64,000 nucleotides of DNA from Psychrobacter sanguinis (GTDB taxonomy: Bacteria; Pseudomonadota; Gammaproteobacteria; Pseudomonadales; Moraxellaceae), in assembly GCF_020736705.1 (NCBI RefSeq), contig NZ_CP085990.1:496001-560000 (forward strand), given 5' to 3'. Numbering within the stretch: the stretch's first letter is position 1; each line of letters opens with the position of its first letter. A program made the position numbers and the translations under genes. Of this stretch, positions 18,691-26,006 are shown in pieces. The notes below the pieces were generated by a model. The model was not told where the DNA came from. It saw only the letters and a program-made list of their open reading frames with translations, and ran no database searches.

Positions 18691-19362
18691 ATGACACATA
18701 TTTTACTAGGCGATGACGACACAGAGCTTTCCGATCTATTGGTGGAATATCTCACCAATCACGGAATTGAGTGCGATTGTGCTTATGATGGAGAGCAGGT
18801 TCTACAGAAGCTGAAAACGAACAGCTATGACTTAATTGTGCTAGATATTATGATGCCAAAGATTGATGGGTTAAGTGTGCTGCGTCAGTTACCCACATTG
18901 ACACAGACACCTGTCATTATGCTTACCGCCAAAGGTGATGAGATAGATCGTATCATTGGTTTGGCATTAGGGGCTGATGACTATATTGCTAAGCCTTGCA
19001 ACCCACGCGAGCTATTGGCCCGGATTAATGCCGTAATTAAGCGTACCACGGCCCAAGCTACTGACTTTACCCCGTTAGTGCATGAACGGTTAGAGCTTGA
19101 CCAGGTACACCGAGTATGTAAAGTCGATGGTAAGGTGTTGCAAGTGACAGGCACTGAGTTTGATTTACTGATCGCCTTACTTCTGCAACAAGGCAATGTG
19201 GCCAGTAAAGAATGGCTGTCACAGACCGTATTACAGCGCGAACTACAGCCGCTCGATAGAAGCTTAGATGTGCATATCTCTCGGCTTAGAAAAAAGCTAC
19301 AGCCCTTTCATGAAGACCCCATTAAAGCCGTTCGTGGTAAAGGTTATCAATTGGTCCTATAG
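18691..19362 (+). CDS. OmpR/PhoB-family response regulator, CpxR-like
   Basis: 223 residues from the ATG at 18691 (CAGGG 8 nt upstream); a 16-residue longer reading from 18643 is less likely. The receiver domain starts MTHILLGDDDTELSDLL with the acidic pocket, phospho-acceptor D52 in IVLDIMMPKIDG and the conserved lysine in IAKPCNP. The C-terminal winged-helix domain includes the SLDVHISRLRKKL recognition region. It lies 11 bp before the sensor kinase gene and divergent from an LTXXQ gene, which suggests a CpxR-type envelope-stress regulator. The kinase partner is interrupted by IS66. Confidence 0.92.
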   Translation: MTHILLGDDDTELSDLLVEYLTNHGIECDCAYDGEQVLQKLKTNSYDLIVLDIMMPKIDGLSVLRQLPTLTQTPVIMLTAKGDEIDRIIGLALGADDYIAKPCNPRELLARINAVIKRTTAQATDFTPLVHERLELDQVHRVCKVDGKVLQVTGTEFDLLIALLLQQGNVASKEWLSQTVLQRELQPLDRSLDVHISRLRKKLQPFHEDPIKAVRGKGYQLVL

Positions 19363-19373
19363 AGTATTTTTAT

Positions 19374-20432
19374 ATGAAAAAAACAACGCCAAAAAAAGTT
19401 TCACAGCACCGGTTCAATCAGCCGCTCACCTTATTCTGGCGTCTGTTTTTAAGCATGCTCGCTATTTTACTATTAACTTCCGCTCTATCAGTAGGGATTG
19501 AACGTTGGATCAATGCTAAAGAGCTTAACAACAGAATGGAGCTACAGGTTGCTCGGCTGCTAGTCGCCCGTCAGCATACTGTTGCAGCGTTGGCCAACGA
19601 TGACCTACAGACCGTTAAATACCTGTATCATGGAAACAGATGGCTACTGTCACAAATGCGTATTGTGGATGAAAAAGGTGCTGTGATTCTACCTAGCTTT
19701 GGTCGTTTTCATCCTGATAATAAAAGAATTAATCTCTATGATTCAGTGCCTCATCCTGATGCTCAAAACCCATCGTCTCGTTCCTCTAACTTAAGCTTAC
19801 CCTCACTATCTCCTCCGCCTGAAGAGCGCGATCGAAGCTTCCTGTTGCCTTGGTCGGAGCAGCCTTGGCAACAAGTTAGTGCGGAAATTACCAATTATCC
19901 GGAGTTAAAAGACACCACTGTAGTTTCCAACAGCGGTATAAGCTATACCGTCCAACTTCAGCCGAAGCTTTCTTTACGGGATCTAATCTCACTGCGCAAA
20001 GACCACACTCTAATCAGAGTATCACTTATCTTGTTGTTTAGCATTTTGGTCTGTTACTGGTTAAGCCGTGCTTTAATTGGCCGCATTAAGCGGGTTCAAA
20101 AAGCGGTTCATTTAATGAGTGAAGGACGCTTTACTGCTGGAGAGGAGTTAAAAGATTTGGGTAACGATGAGCTAGGCATGTTGGCAAAAGACGTGTCCAA
20201 ACTGTCTACCCGTTTAGCCAATAGTGAATTGGCCCGAAAACAAATGTTAAGTGACATCTCTCATGAACTACGTTCGCCCTTGGCCCGATTAGAGGTGGCC
20301 ACCGAATTGACCCGAGACTTTGCACCCGAGGCAGGACACTATCTAGACCGTATTGAAAAAGAATCAGAGCGCATGAATGAGCGTAAGCATCCGACCATCC
20401 CATCTTTTTTTCTATTAAAAAATGCGAGATAG
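19374..20432 (+). pseudogene. Sensor histidine kinase (CpxA-like), N-terminal part, interrupted by IS66
   Basis: The true kinase reading runs from 19374 to 20382, after which the frame enters the IS66 left end and stops at 20432. The part present includes a first membrane helix (about 21-43), a periplasmic sensor region, a second membrane helix (about 218-237), HAMP, and the HisKA dimerisation helix with H-box DISHELRSPLARLEV (phospho-His near 297). The ATP-binding domain continues in frame at 23032. Joining both parts and removing one 8-bp duplicate gives an unbroken 548-residue protein. This fragment alone cannot bind ATP. Confidence 0.93.
20375..20382 (+). repeat. Left copy of the IS66 target-site duplication
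   Basis: GAATGAGC immediately precedes the left inverted repeat. The identical octamer follows the right inverted repeat at 23024-23031. Eight bp is the duplication size expected for the IS66 family. Confidence 0.97.
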
Positions 20433-20463
20433 TGTCCATGAACAAATAATCGTGGACACTAAC

Positions 20464-20862
20464 ATGACAACACAATACCCTAATAAGCCCAAACGCAGAA
20501 CTTACAGCGCTGAGTTTAAAGCGCTTTTAGTAAAAGAAGCGACAGACTCAGGTCGATCAATTGCCAGTATCGCTCTAGAGCATGGCATTAACCAAAACCT
20601 TCTACATAACTGGAAACGCCAGTATCAGCGCACGCAGACTCAAGCTGACACATTACCTGGCGCTATAAGCAGACCAGATAATCCAACAAACCCGCACTTT
20701 ATTCCAATTCATCTTGCGCCTGAAGGTGCGCATCTAGGCTCAGCCTCCGTCATAAAGAACATCAAACTGCAAACCACATCTCGAGCATCTGGGACGATAA
20801 GCCTCAACATTGCCCAAATAGACACTCAAAGCTTGATTGACCTACTACGAGGACTGCAATGA
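20464..20862 (+). CDS. tnpA: IS66 family accessory protein TnpA
   Basis: 132 residues from the ATG at 20464; an ATG at 20422 would add 14 residues. The N-terminal helix-turn-helix (RRTYSAEFKALLVKEATDS ... ASIALEHGINQNLLHNWKRQY) is like that of IS3/IS911 OrfA proteins, as is usual for IS66 TnpA. Its stop overlaps the start of tnpB in ATGA, so the two are translationally coupled. It is required with TnpB for IS66 transposition. Confidence 0.92.
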   Translation: MTTQYPNKPKRRTYSAEFKALLVKEATDSGRSIASIALEHGINQNLLHNWKRQYQRTQTQADTLPGAISRPDNPTNPHFIPIHLAPEGAHLGSASVIKNIKLQTTSRASGTISLNIAQIDTQSLIDLLRGLQ

Positions 20863-21203
20863 TACCCATCACTCACATCTGGCTATCCACCACGCCCATG
20901 GACATGCGATGTGGTAGTGGCAAACTACTGGCCCACATCCTCACCGAACACCAAAGCATTCGCCCTCACTGTGCCTACCTATTTTACAACAAAGCAGGCA
21001 CACGCCTAAAAGTATTCATTCATGATGGGCTTGGCGTATGGCTTTGTAGCCGTCAGCTTGATGACAATAAATTTCATGGCTTAACCAAGCCGCTCACCAC
21101 CACTCAAACTGGCATCAGCATCAACCGTGAACAATTTAATGCCTTAATCAGTGGACTGCCTTGGCGTAACATGGGCAAAGATAAATTAACCCCCATCCTA
21201 TAA
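20859..21203 (+). CDS. tnpB: IS66 family accessory protein TnpB (Orf2)
   Basis: 114 residues with the family motifs VWLSTTPMDMRCGSGKL-like (here IWLSTTPMDMRCGSGKLLA) and FYNKAGTRLKVFIHDGLGVWL. Its biochemical role is unclear, but it is conserved in IS66 elements. It should not be confused with the IS605 TnpB nuclease at 1263-2390. The start overlaps the tnpA stop. Confidence 0.94.
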   Translation: MIPITHIWLSTTPMDMRCGSGKLLAHILTEHQSIRPHCAYLFYNKAGTRLKVFIHDGLGVWLCSRQLDDNKFHGLTKPLTTTQTGISINREQFNALISGLPWRNMGKDKLTPIL

Positions 21204-21245
21204 ATAGCAGATGACAGGCAAATAAAACTCTGGCAACATATCGCC

Positions 21246-23003
21246 ATGACTGTTGCCAACTTATCCGACTTATCAAAAGACCCCACTTACGCCGAGCTTT
21301 TGTTGAAAATTCACCTGCTTGAACAGCGTAATGAGCACCTGCAGCAACAAATTGATCAAACAAACACAAGTCACGATCAACTACAGCAGCTTTTTAACCA
21401 AGTGGTTGAAGAAAACCACAAGCTGTATGAACAAGTGCTTGAACTCATCGAAAAACAAAAGCGGCTTATTCACCGGCTCTATGGACAAAAAAGTGAAGGC
21501 ATCACTGCCAGACAAACCCACTTAAATTATGAGGCGGCGCAAGAGGACTTAGCGCAGCTTGAACAAATCCGAGATGACTACCTTAGTGGCTTAAGCAAAG
21601 ATGAGCTTGCCAAGCTGCCTGCTATTGAACTTACTCAGGCAGAAACCCTCATCGATGAGGGTGAGCTTGAAGCCGGCAAAGAGAGCACAGATGAGCTGCC
21701 AGCTTCAGCTACTGATCAGCCTAAAAAAACAAAGCGTGCCAAATACACAGTGATTCCTGACAACCTTGAGGTGAAAACCCAGGTTCATGAACCACTTACC
21801 ACCGTCTGTGACTGCGGCTGTCAAATGAAGCGAATTGGGGAGGATAAACAAGACAAACTTGGCATTATCCCTAAGCAGTTTTATATTGAGCGTCACATCT
21901 ATCCTAAATGGGTATGCCGTGAGTGTGACATCATTCATCAAGCGGCTACCCCCAAGCAGATTATTAACAAAAGCATCGCCACCCCAGAGCTGCTTGCACA
22001 CATCCTTATTAGCAAATATGCAGACCATCACCCGTTATATCGGCAGAATATTATCTATCAGCGAAGTGGGGTAAATATCCCCGATGCTACTATGGCAGAC
22101 TGGGTAGGACGCTGCGGCGTTGCCCTTGAGCCTTTAGTCAGTCGCTTGCATGAACTATTACTGTCTGAGCCTATCTTACATGCCGATGAAACACCGGTAT
22201 CTATCATGAAGAACCATGTAAAGGTAGGTGGTAAATCATTAAAAAAAGGCTATGTCTGGGCGTATCTTACGCCACAGCACAGCTCCTTAAAGGCGGTGGT
22301 CTATGACTTTGCTGAAAGTCGTCGTAATGAGCACCCTAAAGCCTTTTTAGATAAGTGGCGCGGTAAGCTGGTTTGCGATGATTACAGCGGGTATAAGTTC
22401 TTATTTCATCAAGGTGTAACTGAAATCGGTTGTCTGGCTCATGCACGGCGTAAGTTTCATGAACTGCATATCACTGGCCAAAGTATCGTGAGCATTGAGG
22501 CATTAACGTTATTTAGGCAGTTGTATGCTGTTGAACGTGAGATTGACGAGCGATTTGAAAAAAATACACCCCCAATGCCAAGAGATCCCCAAATAGTTCG
22601 GCAAATCAGGCAAGAAAAAGCCAAACCGATTGCCGATAAGCTGCACCAATGGTTACAAGAAAAAAGGCAGTTAACCACTAAAAATGCCAGTATTAGTAAG
22701 GCGATGGATTATTGCCTGAAACGTTGGCAGGCGCTGACTCAGTATCTAGATGATGGCAGGCTGCCGATTGATAATAATTGGGCGGAGAATCAGATGCGTC
22801 CGTGGGCACTTGGGCGTAAAAACTGGTTGTTTGCCGGTTCGCTGCGAAGTGGGCAGCGGGCTGCGAATATTATGTCAATCATTCAGTCAGCTCGCTTAAA
22901 TGGTTTGGATGTGTCTGCTTATTTGACAGACGTGCTAAGACGCCTGCCTATTCAAGAGGATCTGGAGGAGTTGTTGCCTCATCGCTGGGTGCCACCGCAA
23001 TAG
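21246..23003 (+). CDS. tnpC: IS66 family DDE transposase TnpC
   Basis: 585 residues. An N-terminal leucine-rich coiled coil (about 20-80) leads to an acidic linker, then a zinc-finger-like region (CDCGC ... CREC) and the DDE transposase domain. The catalytic residues are visible in LHADETPV, VCDDYSGYK and DNNWAENQMRP. The length is slightly above the family norm. The stop codon (23001-23003) lies 20 bp from the element's right end, directly next to a GGGGG run that could act as a ribosome site for the downstream fragment. Confidence 0.96.
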   Translation: MTVANLSDLSKDPTYAELLLKIHLLEQRNEHLQQQIDQTNTSHDQLQQLFNQVVEENHKLYEQVLELIEKQKRLIHRLYGQKSEGITARQTHLNYEAAQEDLAQLEQIRDDYLSGLSKDELAKLPAIELTQAETLIDEGELEAGKESTDELPASATDQPKKTKRAKYTVIPDNLEVKTQVHEPLTTVCDCGCQMKRIGEDKQDKLGIIPKQFYIERHIYPKWVCRECDIIHQAATPKQIINKSIATPELLAHILISKYADHHPLYRQNIIYQRSGVNIPDATMADWVGRCGVALEPLVSRLHELLLSEPILHADETPVSIMKNHVKVGGKSLKKGYVWAYLTPQHSSLKAVVYDFAESRRNEHPKAFLDKWRGKLVCDDYSGYKFLFHQGVTEIGCLAHARRKFHELHITGQSIVSIEALTLFRQLYAVEREIDERFEKNTPPMPRDPQIVRQIRQEKAKPIADKLHQWLQEKRQLTTKNASISKAMDYCLKRWQALTQYLDDGRLPIDNNWAENQMRPWALGRKNWLFAGSLRSGQRAANIMSIIQSARLNGLDVSAYLTDVLRRLPIQEDLEELLPHRWVPPQ

Positions 23004-23015
23004 GGGGTTGGTCGG

Positions 23016-23669
23016 ATGCTTACGAATGAGCTTATCGAACACATCATTCAAATTCAATCATTGCAAATGCGTCAATATGCGCTAGATATCGAAGCCCATC
23101 AACCCATTAATTTATATACTTTAATCGATGAAATTAAGGAAGATGTCTGCTTTGAGTTTCAGGAAAAATCTGTCTCTTGGCGATGGCAGGTACTCAATGA
23201 AGCAAATGTTAAAGCACCGTTAGCCAGACATGATAACGGCCTCTATGAACTTATGGGCGATCAACAACAGTTACACAGTGCTTTTGAAAATATCATTCGC
23301 AATGCTTTTACTCACACTGCACCCCATTCAATCGTCGAGGTAAGCTTAGAGACTTTTATGCACCCGGAGACGCACTTACCTTATTTAAGGGTCAAAGTTA
23401 TGGATGCAGGCAGCGGTGTGGCCGAAGCGGATTTACAACGTATCTTTCAACCCTTTGTCAGACTGAGTACCTCTAGAGAGCGCTTGAATCAGCCAAACAG
23501 TACTCAAGCTAACGCTACTCAATCCCCCAAAAAATACAATGGCTATGGCTTAGGTTTGGCCATTGCCCATGCGATTATTTTGGCTCATCAAGGGGAACTG
23601 GTGGCTTACAACCGTCAAGACGGCCACTCTGGATTAATCATTGAAGCCACTTTACCGACTCATCTTTGA
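23016..23669 (+). pseudogene. Sensor histidine kinase (CpxA-like), C-terminal ATPase part
   Basis: This is the continuation of the kinase interrupted at 20382. The native sequence resumes at 23032, in frame. It holds the end of HisKA and the whole HATPase_c domain: N-box ENIIRNAFTHT, G1 DAGSGVAEADL, F-box FQPFVRL and G2 YGLGLAIAHAI. An ATG at 23016 inside the IS right end opens this frame (MLTNELIEHI), with AGGGGG 8 nt upstream, so a free ATPase fragment might be made. It lacks the phospho-accepting histidine. Its 3' end is close to the first sponge-RNA terminator. Confidence 0.92.
23024..23031 (+). repeat. Right copy of the IS66 target-site duplication
   Basis: GAATGAGC, identical to 20375-20382, directly follows the right inverted repeat and re-enters the kinase frame. 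Confidence 0.97.
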
Positions 23670-23693
23670 GTATTAACTATTAGCCATTAGTAT

Positions 23694-24016
23694 AAAAAAA
23701 CAAAGCCGCATAACTTTCGCTATGCGGCTTTCGCTGTGTGTCATCCTGACTGTATAATATTAACTAACCCAGCCTTAGACCGTTAATATTAACGAACATC
23801 CTGCTCTGGTATTGCGCCCTATTACAGTAAGTCTGTACTGTATAGGTCATGTCTCCCTACTTTGGTATGGCGCACTATCAATCTAGATACCTTGCTCATA
23901 CTTGCTAACTTAATAGCTGCTTATCCTTAATACGGAAGTTACTATTGCTAAAACCTATTATAAAAAATTATAAACAATTTAAACCACTCAATCCTTTGAG
24001 TCATCATCCTTAATGC
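23694..24016 (-). ncRNA. CsrB/Rsm-type CsrA-sequestering sRNA, copy 1
   Basis: A predicted minus-strand RNA of about 320 nt. Its start is inferred about 7 nt after a TATAGC block (24023-24028). Six GGA triplets, mostly as AGGA or AGGGA, lie at about 24007, 23992, 23924, 23854, 23799 and 23745. Several sit in loops of small hairpins, e.g. CTCAA-AGGA-TTGAG and GTCA-GGA-TGAC. The unit ends in an 11-bp GC-rich hairpin (AAAGCCGCATA arms at 23702-23712 and 23721-23731) followed by TTTGTTTTTTT. These are the marks of CsrB/RsmX/Y/Z RNAs that titrate CsrA/RsmA. Identity is inferred from architecture. Confidence 0.75.
23702..23731 (-). terminator. Terminator of sponge RNA copy 1
   Basis: Stem AAAGCCGCATA / TATGCGGCTTT with a minus-strand U-tract at 23694-23701. 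The same hairpin recurs at the end of copies 2 and 3. It lies 33 nt past the kinase fragment stop and could also affect plus-strand transcripts. Confidence 0.85.
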
Positions 24017-24074
24017 CGTACCGCTATAATCTCAAATTGTCGACGTAGGTGTAAGACGCAATAGCGTCTATTGC

Positions 24075-24092
24075 TGTAAGCATATGCTTACA
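24075..24092 (-). promoter_or_regulatory. GacA/UvrY-type upstream activating sequence, copy 1
   Basis: TGTAAGCATATGCTTACA is a perfect 18-bp palindrome matching TGTAAG-N6-CTTACA, the GacA box of rsm genes. Its centre is about 67 nt from the inferred start of RNA copy 1. A further inverted repeat GACGC-AATA-GCGTC at 24055-24068 lies between it and the promoter. Confidence 0.85.
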
Positions 24093-24415
24093 AGAGCCTA
24101 TTGCCCCCTATAAATTACCGCTAACACTATGATTTAACTAATTTTACTTCTTTATCTTGCCTCAAGTTTTTATTAATTACAGTGTATTTCTTCATTAATT
24201 CTAGTCTGGGTCTCAAGATTAGGTTTCGATGTCTTGTTTTCTGTATGTTTTAGCAGATACTATTTATAACTTATTATGACTTGGTCTCATACTTTGGTTC
24301 TTGTAGACCTTTGATTTTTGATCTGTAGGTTTAGCGCTTTCATTAACAACGCTATCCTATCTATAATTAATTGCCTCTAACCTGACCCTTACAAAGCTAA
24401 GCGATACCAGACCAG
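24093..24415. other. Spacer between sponge RNA copies 1 and 2
   Basis: About 320 bp of AT-rich sequence with no supported gene in any frame and no hairpin comparable to those of the RNA units. Confidence 0.5.
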
Positions 24416-24649
24416 ACACAACAAAGCCGCATAACGTTGATTATGCGGCTTTGTTGTCGTCATCCTGACGGTCTATTATTATCTAACCCATCCTAGAATA
24501 GTTAATAACATGAGCATCCTGCTCTGAGTGTACTTATCACTCTAATTTAATGCTCACATCCTATGAGTATTAAATCAAGAGTGAGTATCCTTACTAAATT
24601 TCATGAGACAAGATTACGCTTGTTGGTCATGATTCATCATCCTTGATGC
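24416..24649 (-). ncRNA. CsrB/Rsm-type CsrA-sequestering sRNA, copy 2 (short form)
   Basis: The shortest of the three, about 230 nt. Six GGA triplets on the minus strand are at about 24640, 24588, 24559, 24517, 24491 and 24464. They include loops in CATCA-AGGA-TGATG, GAGCA-GGA-TGCTC and GTCA-GGA-TGAC. Its terminator stem (24422-24434 / 24441-24453) is the longest (13 bp) but is followed by TTGTGTCTGG rather than a clean U-tract. The second GGA hairpin near the 5' end, present in copies 1 and 3, is missing. It may terminate less efficiently or be degenerating. Confidence 0.68.
24422..24453 (-). terminator. Terminator-like hairpin of sponge RNA copy 2
   Basis: A perfect 13-bp stem CAAAGCCGCATAA / TTATGCGGCTTTG without a good U-tract on either strand. 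Confidence 0.6.
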
Positions 24650-24708
24650 AGTAGAGCTATAGTCTCAAATTAATAGGCATGTGGTAAGACGTTAAAAGCA
24701 TCATGTGA

Positions 24709-24726
24709 TGTAAGCATATGCTTACA
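24709..24726 (-). promoter_or_regulatory. GacA/UvrY-type upstream activating sequence, copy 2
   Basis: An identical 18-bp palindrome TGTAAGCATATGCTTACA, extended by GA/TC to 22 bp here. Its centre is about 68 nt upstream of the inferred start of copy 2. The -10-like block is TATAGC at 24656-24661. Confidence 0.85.
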
Positions 24727-24996
24727 TCACTAATCGTTAACCTGTTAAAATCTTATAGAATAAGGGATACAGAGAAATAATTTAATCTAACCCTTTTTAC
24801 TATTAATTGTTATTTTCGCTAACAATCGAAACCAAAAACCTATAATAAGCCACATAGCTATATACACAATCAATTATTATAAGATGCATAATAATAACCA
24901 TAAGACTAACATCACTAAGACAATAAGAGTTAGCAACTTAGATAATTTTTAAAATAGCTTTTGAAACAACCTCTAACTAAAACAAGGAATATAACT

Positions 24997-25200
24997 ATGA
25001 ATAAAGATACATTTAAAGGCGAATGGAACCAGCTTAAAGGTGATATTAAACAGCAGTGGGCGGAACTAACTGACGACGATTTAACCCATGCTGAAGGTAG
25101 CTTTGATAAGCTAGTTGGTAAAATCCAAGAACGCTATGGCCATACCAAAGAGAAAGTTGAAGAGCAAGTTCGTGAATGGCGTGTTAAACACGATGTTTAG
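24997..25200 (+). CDS. CsbD family stress protein
   Basis: 67 residues from the ATG at 24997 (AAGGA 8 nt upstream); a longer TTG reading from 24961 is not favoured. The sequence MNKDTFKGEWNQLKGDIKQQWAELTDDDL ... LVGKIQERYGHTKEKVEEQV is the CsbD/YjbJ signature, small hydrophilic proteins abundant under general or osmotic stress; the molecular role is unknown. It is encoded on the opposite strand, between sponge RNA copies 2 and 3, with its own terminator. Confidence 0.93.
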   Translation: MNKDTFKGEWNQLKGDIKQQWAELTDDDLTHAEGSFDKLVGKIQERYGHTKEKVEEQVREWRVKHDV

Positions 25201-25286
25201 TCGATAGCTGTATTTATCTAATGGGTATTATCTTTATTTTATAGAGAGATAAATTTAGACATAAAATAAATATTGAATATAGAAAT

Positions 25287-25330
25287 GGGTAGGAGAAGAC
25301 TAGAAATAGTCCTTTCCTACCTATTTTTTT
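25287..25330 (+). terminator. Terminator of the csbD-family gene
   Basis: An interrupted stem GGTAGGA (25288-25294) / TCCTACC (25315-25321), with inner AAGACTA / TAGTC pairing, is followed by TATTTTTTTT on the plus strand. Confidence 0.85.
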
Positions 25331-25456
25331 TCTATCCATTTTTGAAATGCTTATTTTTATAATTGCTGTTACTGTTAAATGAGTTTCGTTCGTTATATGA
25401 CTTTGGTTATATGATTCTGAATATTTTGAACTGATCAAATACTCAATCGATAAACA

Positions 25457-25799
25457 TAACAAAGCCGCATAATTCTCATTATGCGGCTTTCGTTGTTGTC
25501 ATCCTGACAGACTATAACTCTCTACCCCATCCTAGAATAGTTAATCATAGTGAGCGTCCTGCTCTAAATATTACATTTCCCTTTAACGTTAAGTCTCACT
25601 TCCTGTGCTACTAAAATCAAAGAGTGGGTTTCCCTACTAAATCCATGGCACAATATCAAACCAGATACTCTGTTCATGAAAGCTACTTGTCCTTAATCCG
25701 GAAACTTTACTTTATTGTTATAAGACTGCCAACTTATTGGTCAGAACCATAAACAGATAATTTAAAGCACTCAATCCTTTGAGTCATCATCCTTGATGC
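25457..25799 (-). ncRNA. CsrB/Rsm-type CsrA-sequestering sRNA, copy 3 (long form)
   Basis: A predicted minus-strand RNA of about 340 nt and the richest in GGA, with about eleven triplets (near 25790, 25775, 25697, 25690, 25642, 25631, 25601, 25578, 25557, 25530 and 25502). The first two form CATCA-AGGA-TGATG and ACTCAA-AGGA-TTGAGT hairpins at the very 5' end, almost identical to copy 1. It ends in the AAAGCCGCATAA / TTATGCGGCTTT hairpin (25461-25472 / 25479-25490) followed by TTTGTTATGTTTA. The promoter-proximal block and upstream box keep the same spacing as in copy 1. Confidence 0.75.
25461..25490 (-). terminator. Terminator of sponge RNA copy 3
   Basis: A 12-bp stem AAAGCCGCATAA / TTATGCGGCTTT followed by a moderate U-rich tract on the minus strand. 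Confidence 0.75.
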
Positions 25800-25857
25800 C
25801 GTGAAGCTATAATCGCAAATTAACTGCATTAGAGTAAGTCGCCAAAGCGTCATGTGT

Positions 25858-25875
25858 TGTAAGCATATGCTTACA
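25858..25875 (-). promoter_or_regulatory. GacA/UvrY-type upstream activating sequence, copy 3
   Basis: A third identical TGTAAGCATATGCTTACA, about 67 nt upstream of the inferred start of copy 3. The second inverted repeat is GTCGC-CAAA-GCGTC at 25838-25851 and the -10-like block TATAGC at 25806-25811. Confidence 0.85.
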
Positions 25876-25913
25876 TGGATAGATGCCGCTGATAAAAGAG
25901 TCAATTTACCTAT

Positions 25914-25949
25914 TAAAAAACCTTTACACCCCTTGAGGTATAAAGGTTT
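25914..25949 (-). terminator. Terminator of prc
   Basis: The stem AAACCTTTA-C-ACC / GGT-A-TAAAGGTTT is followed on the minus strand by a T run (25915-25920). It lies about 57 nt past the prc stop and just upstream of the third GacA box. Confidence 0.75.
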
Positions 25950-26006
25950 ATAACAAAATAAGCCATTTATAATAAACACCATGAATGACTGATTTTTATT
26001 TAATTT

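Larger units (their letters stand above)
20383..23023 (+). mobile_element. Complete IS66-family insertion sequence
   Basis: 2641 bp bounded by 19-bp terminal inverted repeats. The left end reads GTAAGCATCCGACCATCCC and the right end, reverse-complemented, GTAAGCATCCGACCAACCC (18 of 19 identical). It is flanked by an 8-bp target duplication GAATGAGC. It carries the usual three genes tnpA, tnpB and tnpC, all open. Intact genes, ends and target duplication point to a recent insertion. Confidence 0.97.

Noticed and set aside
21705..22031. 108-codon minus-strand frame inside IS66 tnpC
   Set aside because: It is a shadow of the transposase DDE domain with no recognisable features.
25214..25462. 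82-codon minus-strand frame downstream of the csbD-family gene
   Set aside because: It runs through the csbD terminator and up to the sponge RNA terminator, is hydrophobic and AT-driven, and has no ribosome site.
23694..25875. The three repeats as a CRISPR array, REP family or plain mobile repeats
   Set aside because: Units are 230-340 nt with diverged interiors, no short regular repeat-spacer pattern and no terminal inverted repeats or target duplications. The conserved parts are exactly the activator box, promoter, GGA loops and terminator.
25734..25982. 82-codon minus-strand frame over the promoter of sponge RNA copy 3
   Set aside because: It spans the GacA box, the promoter and the prc terminator hairpin; no family resemblance and no ribosome site.
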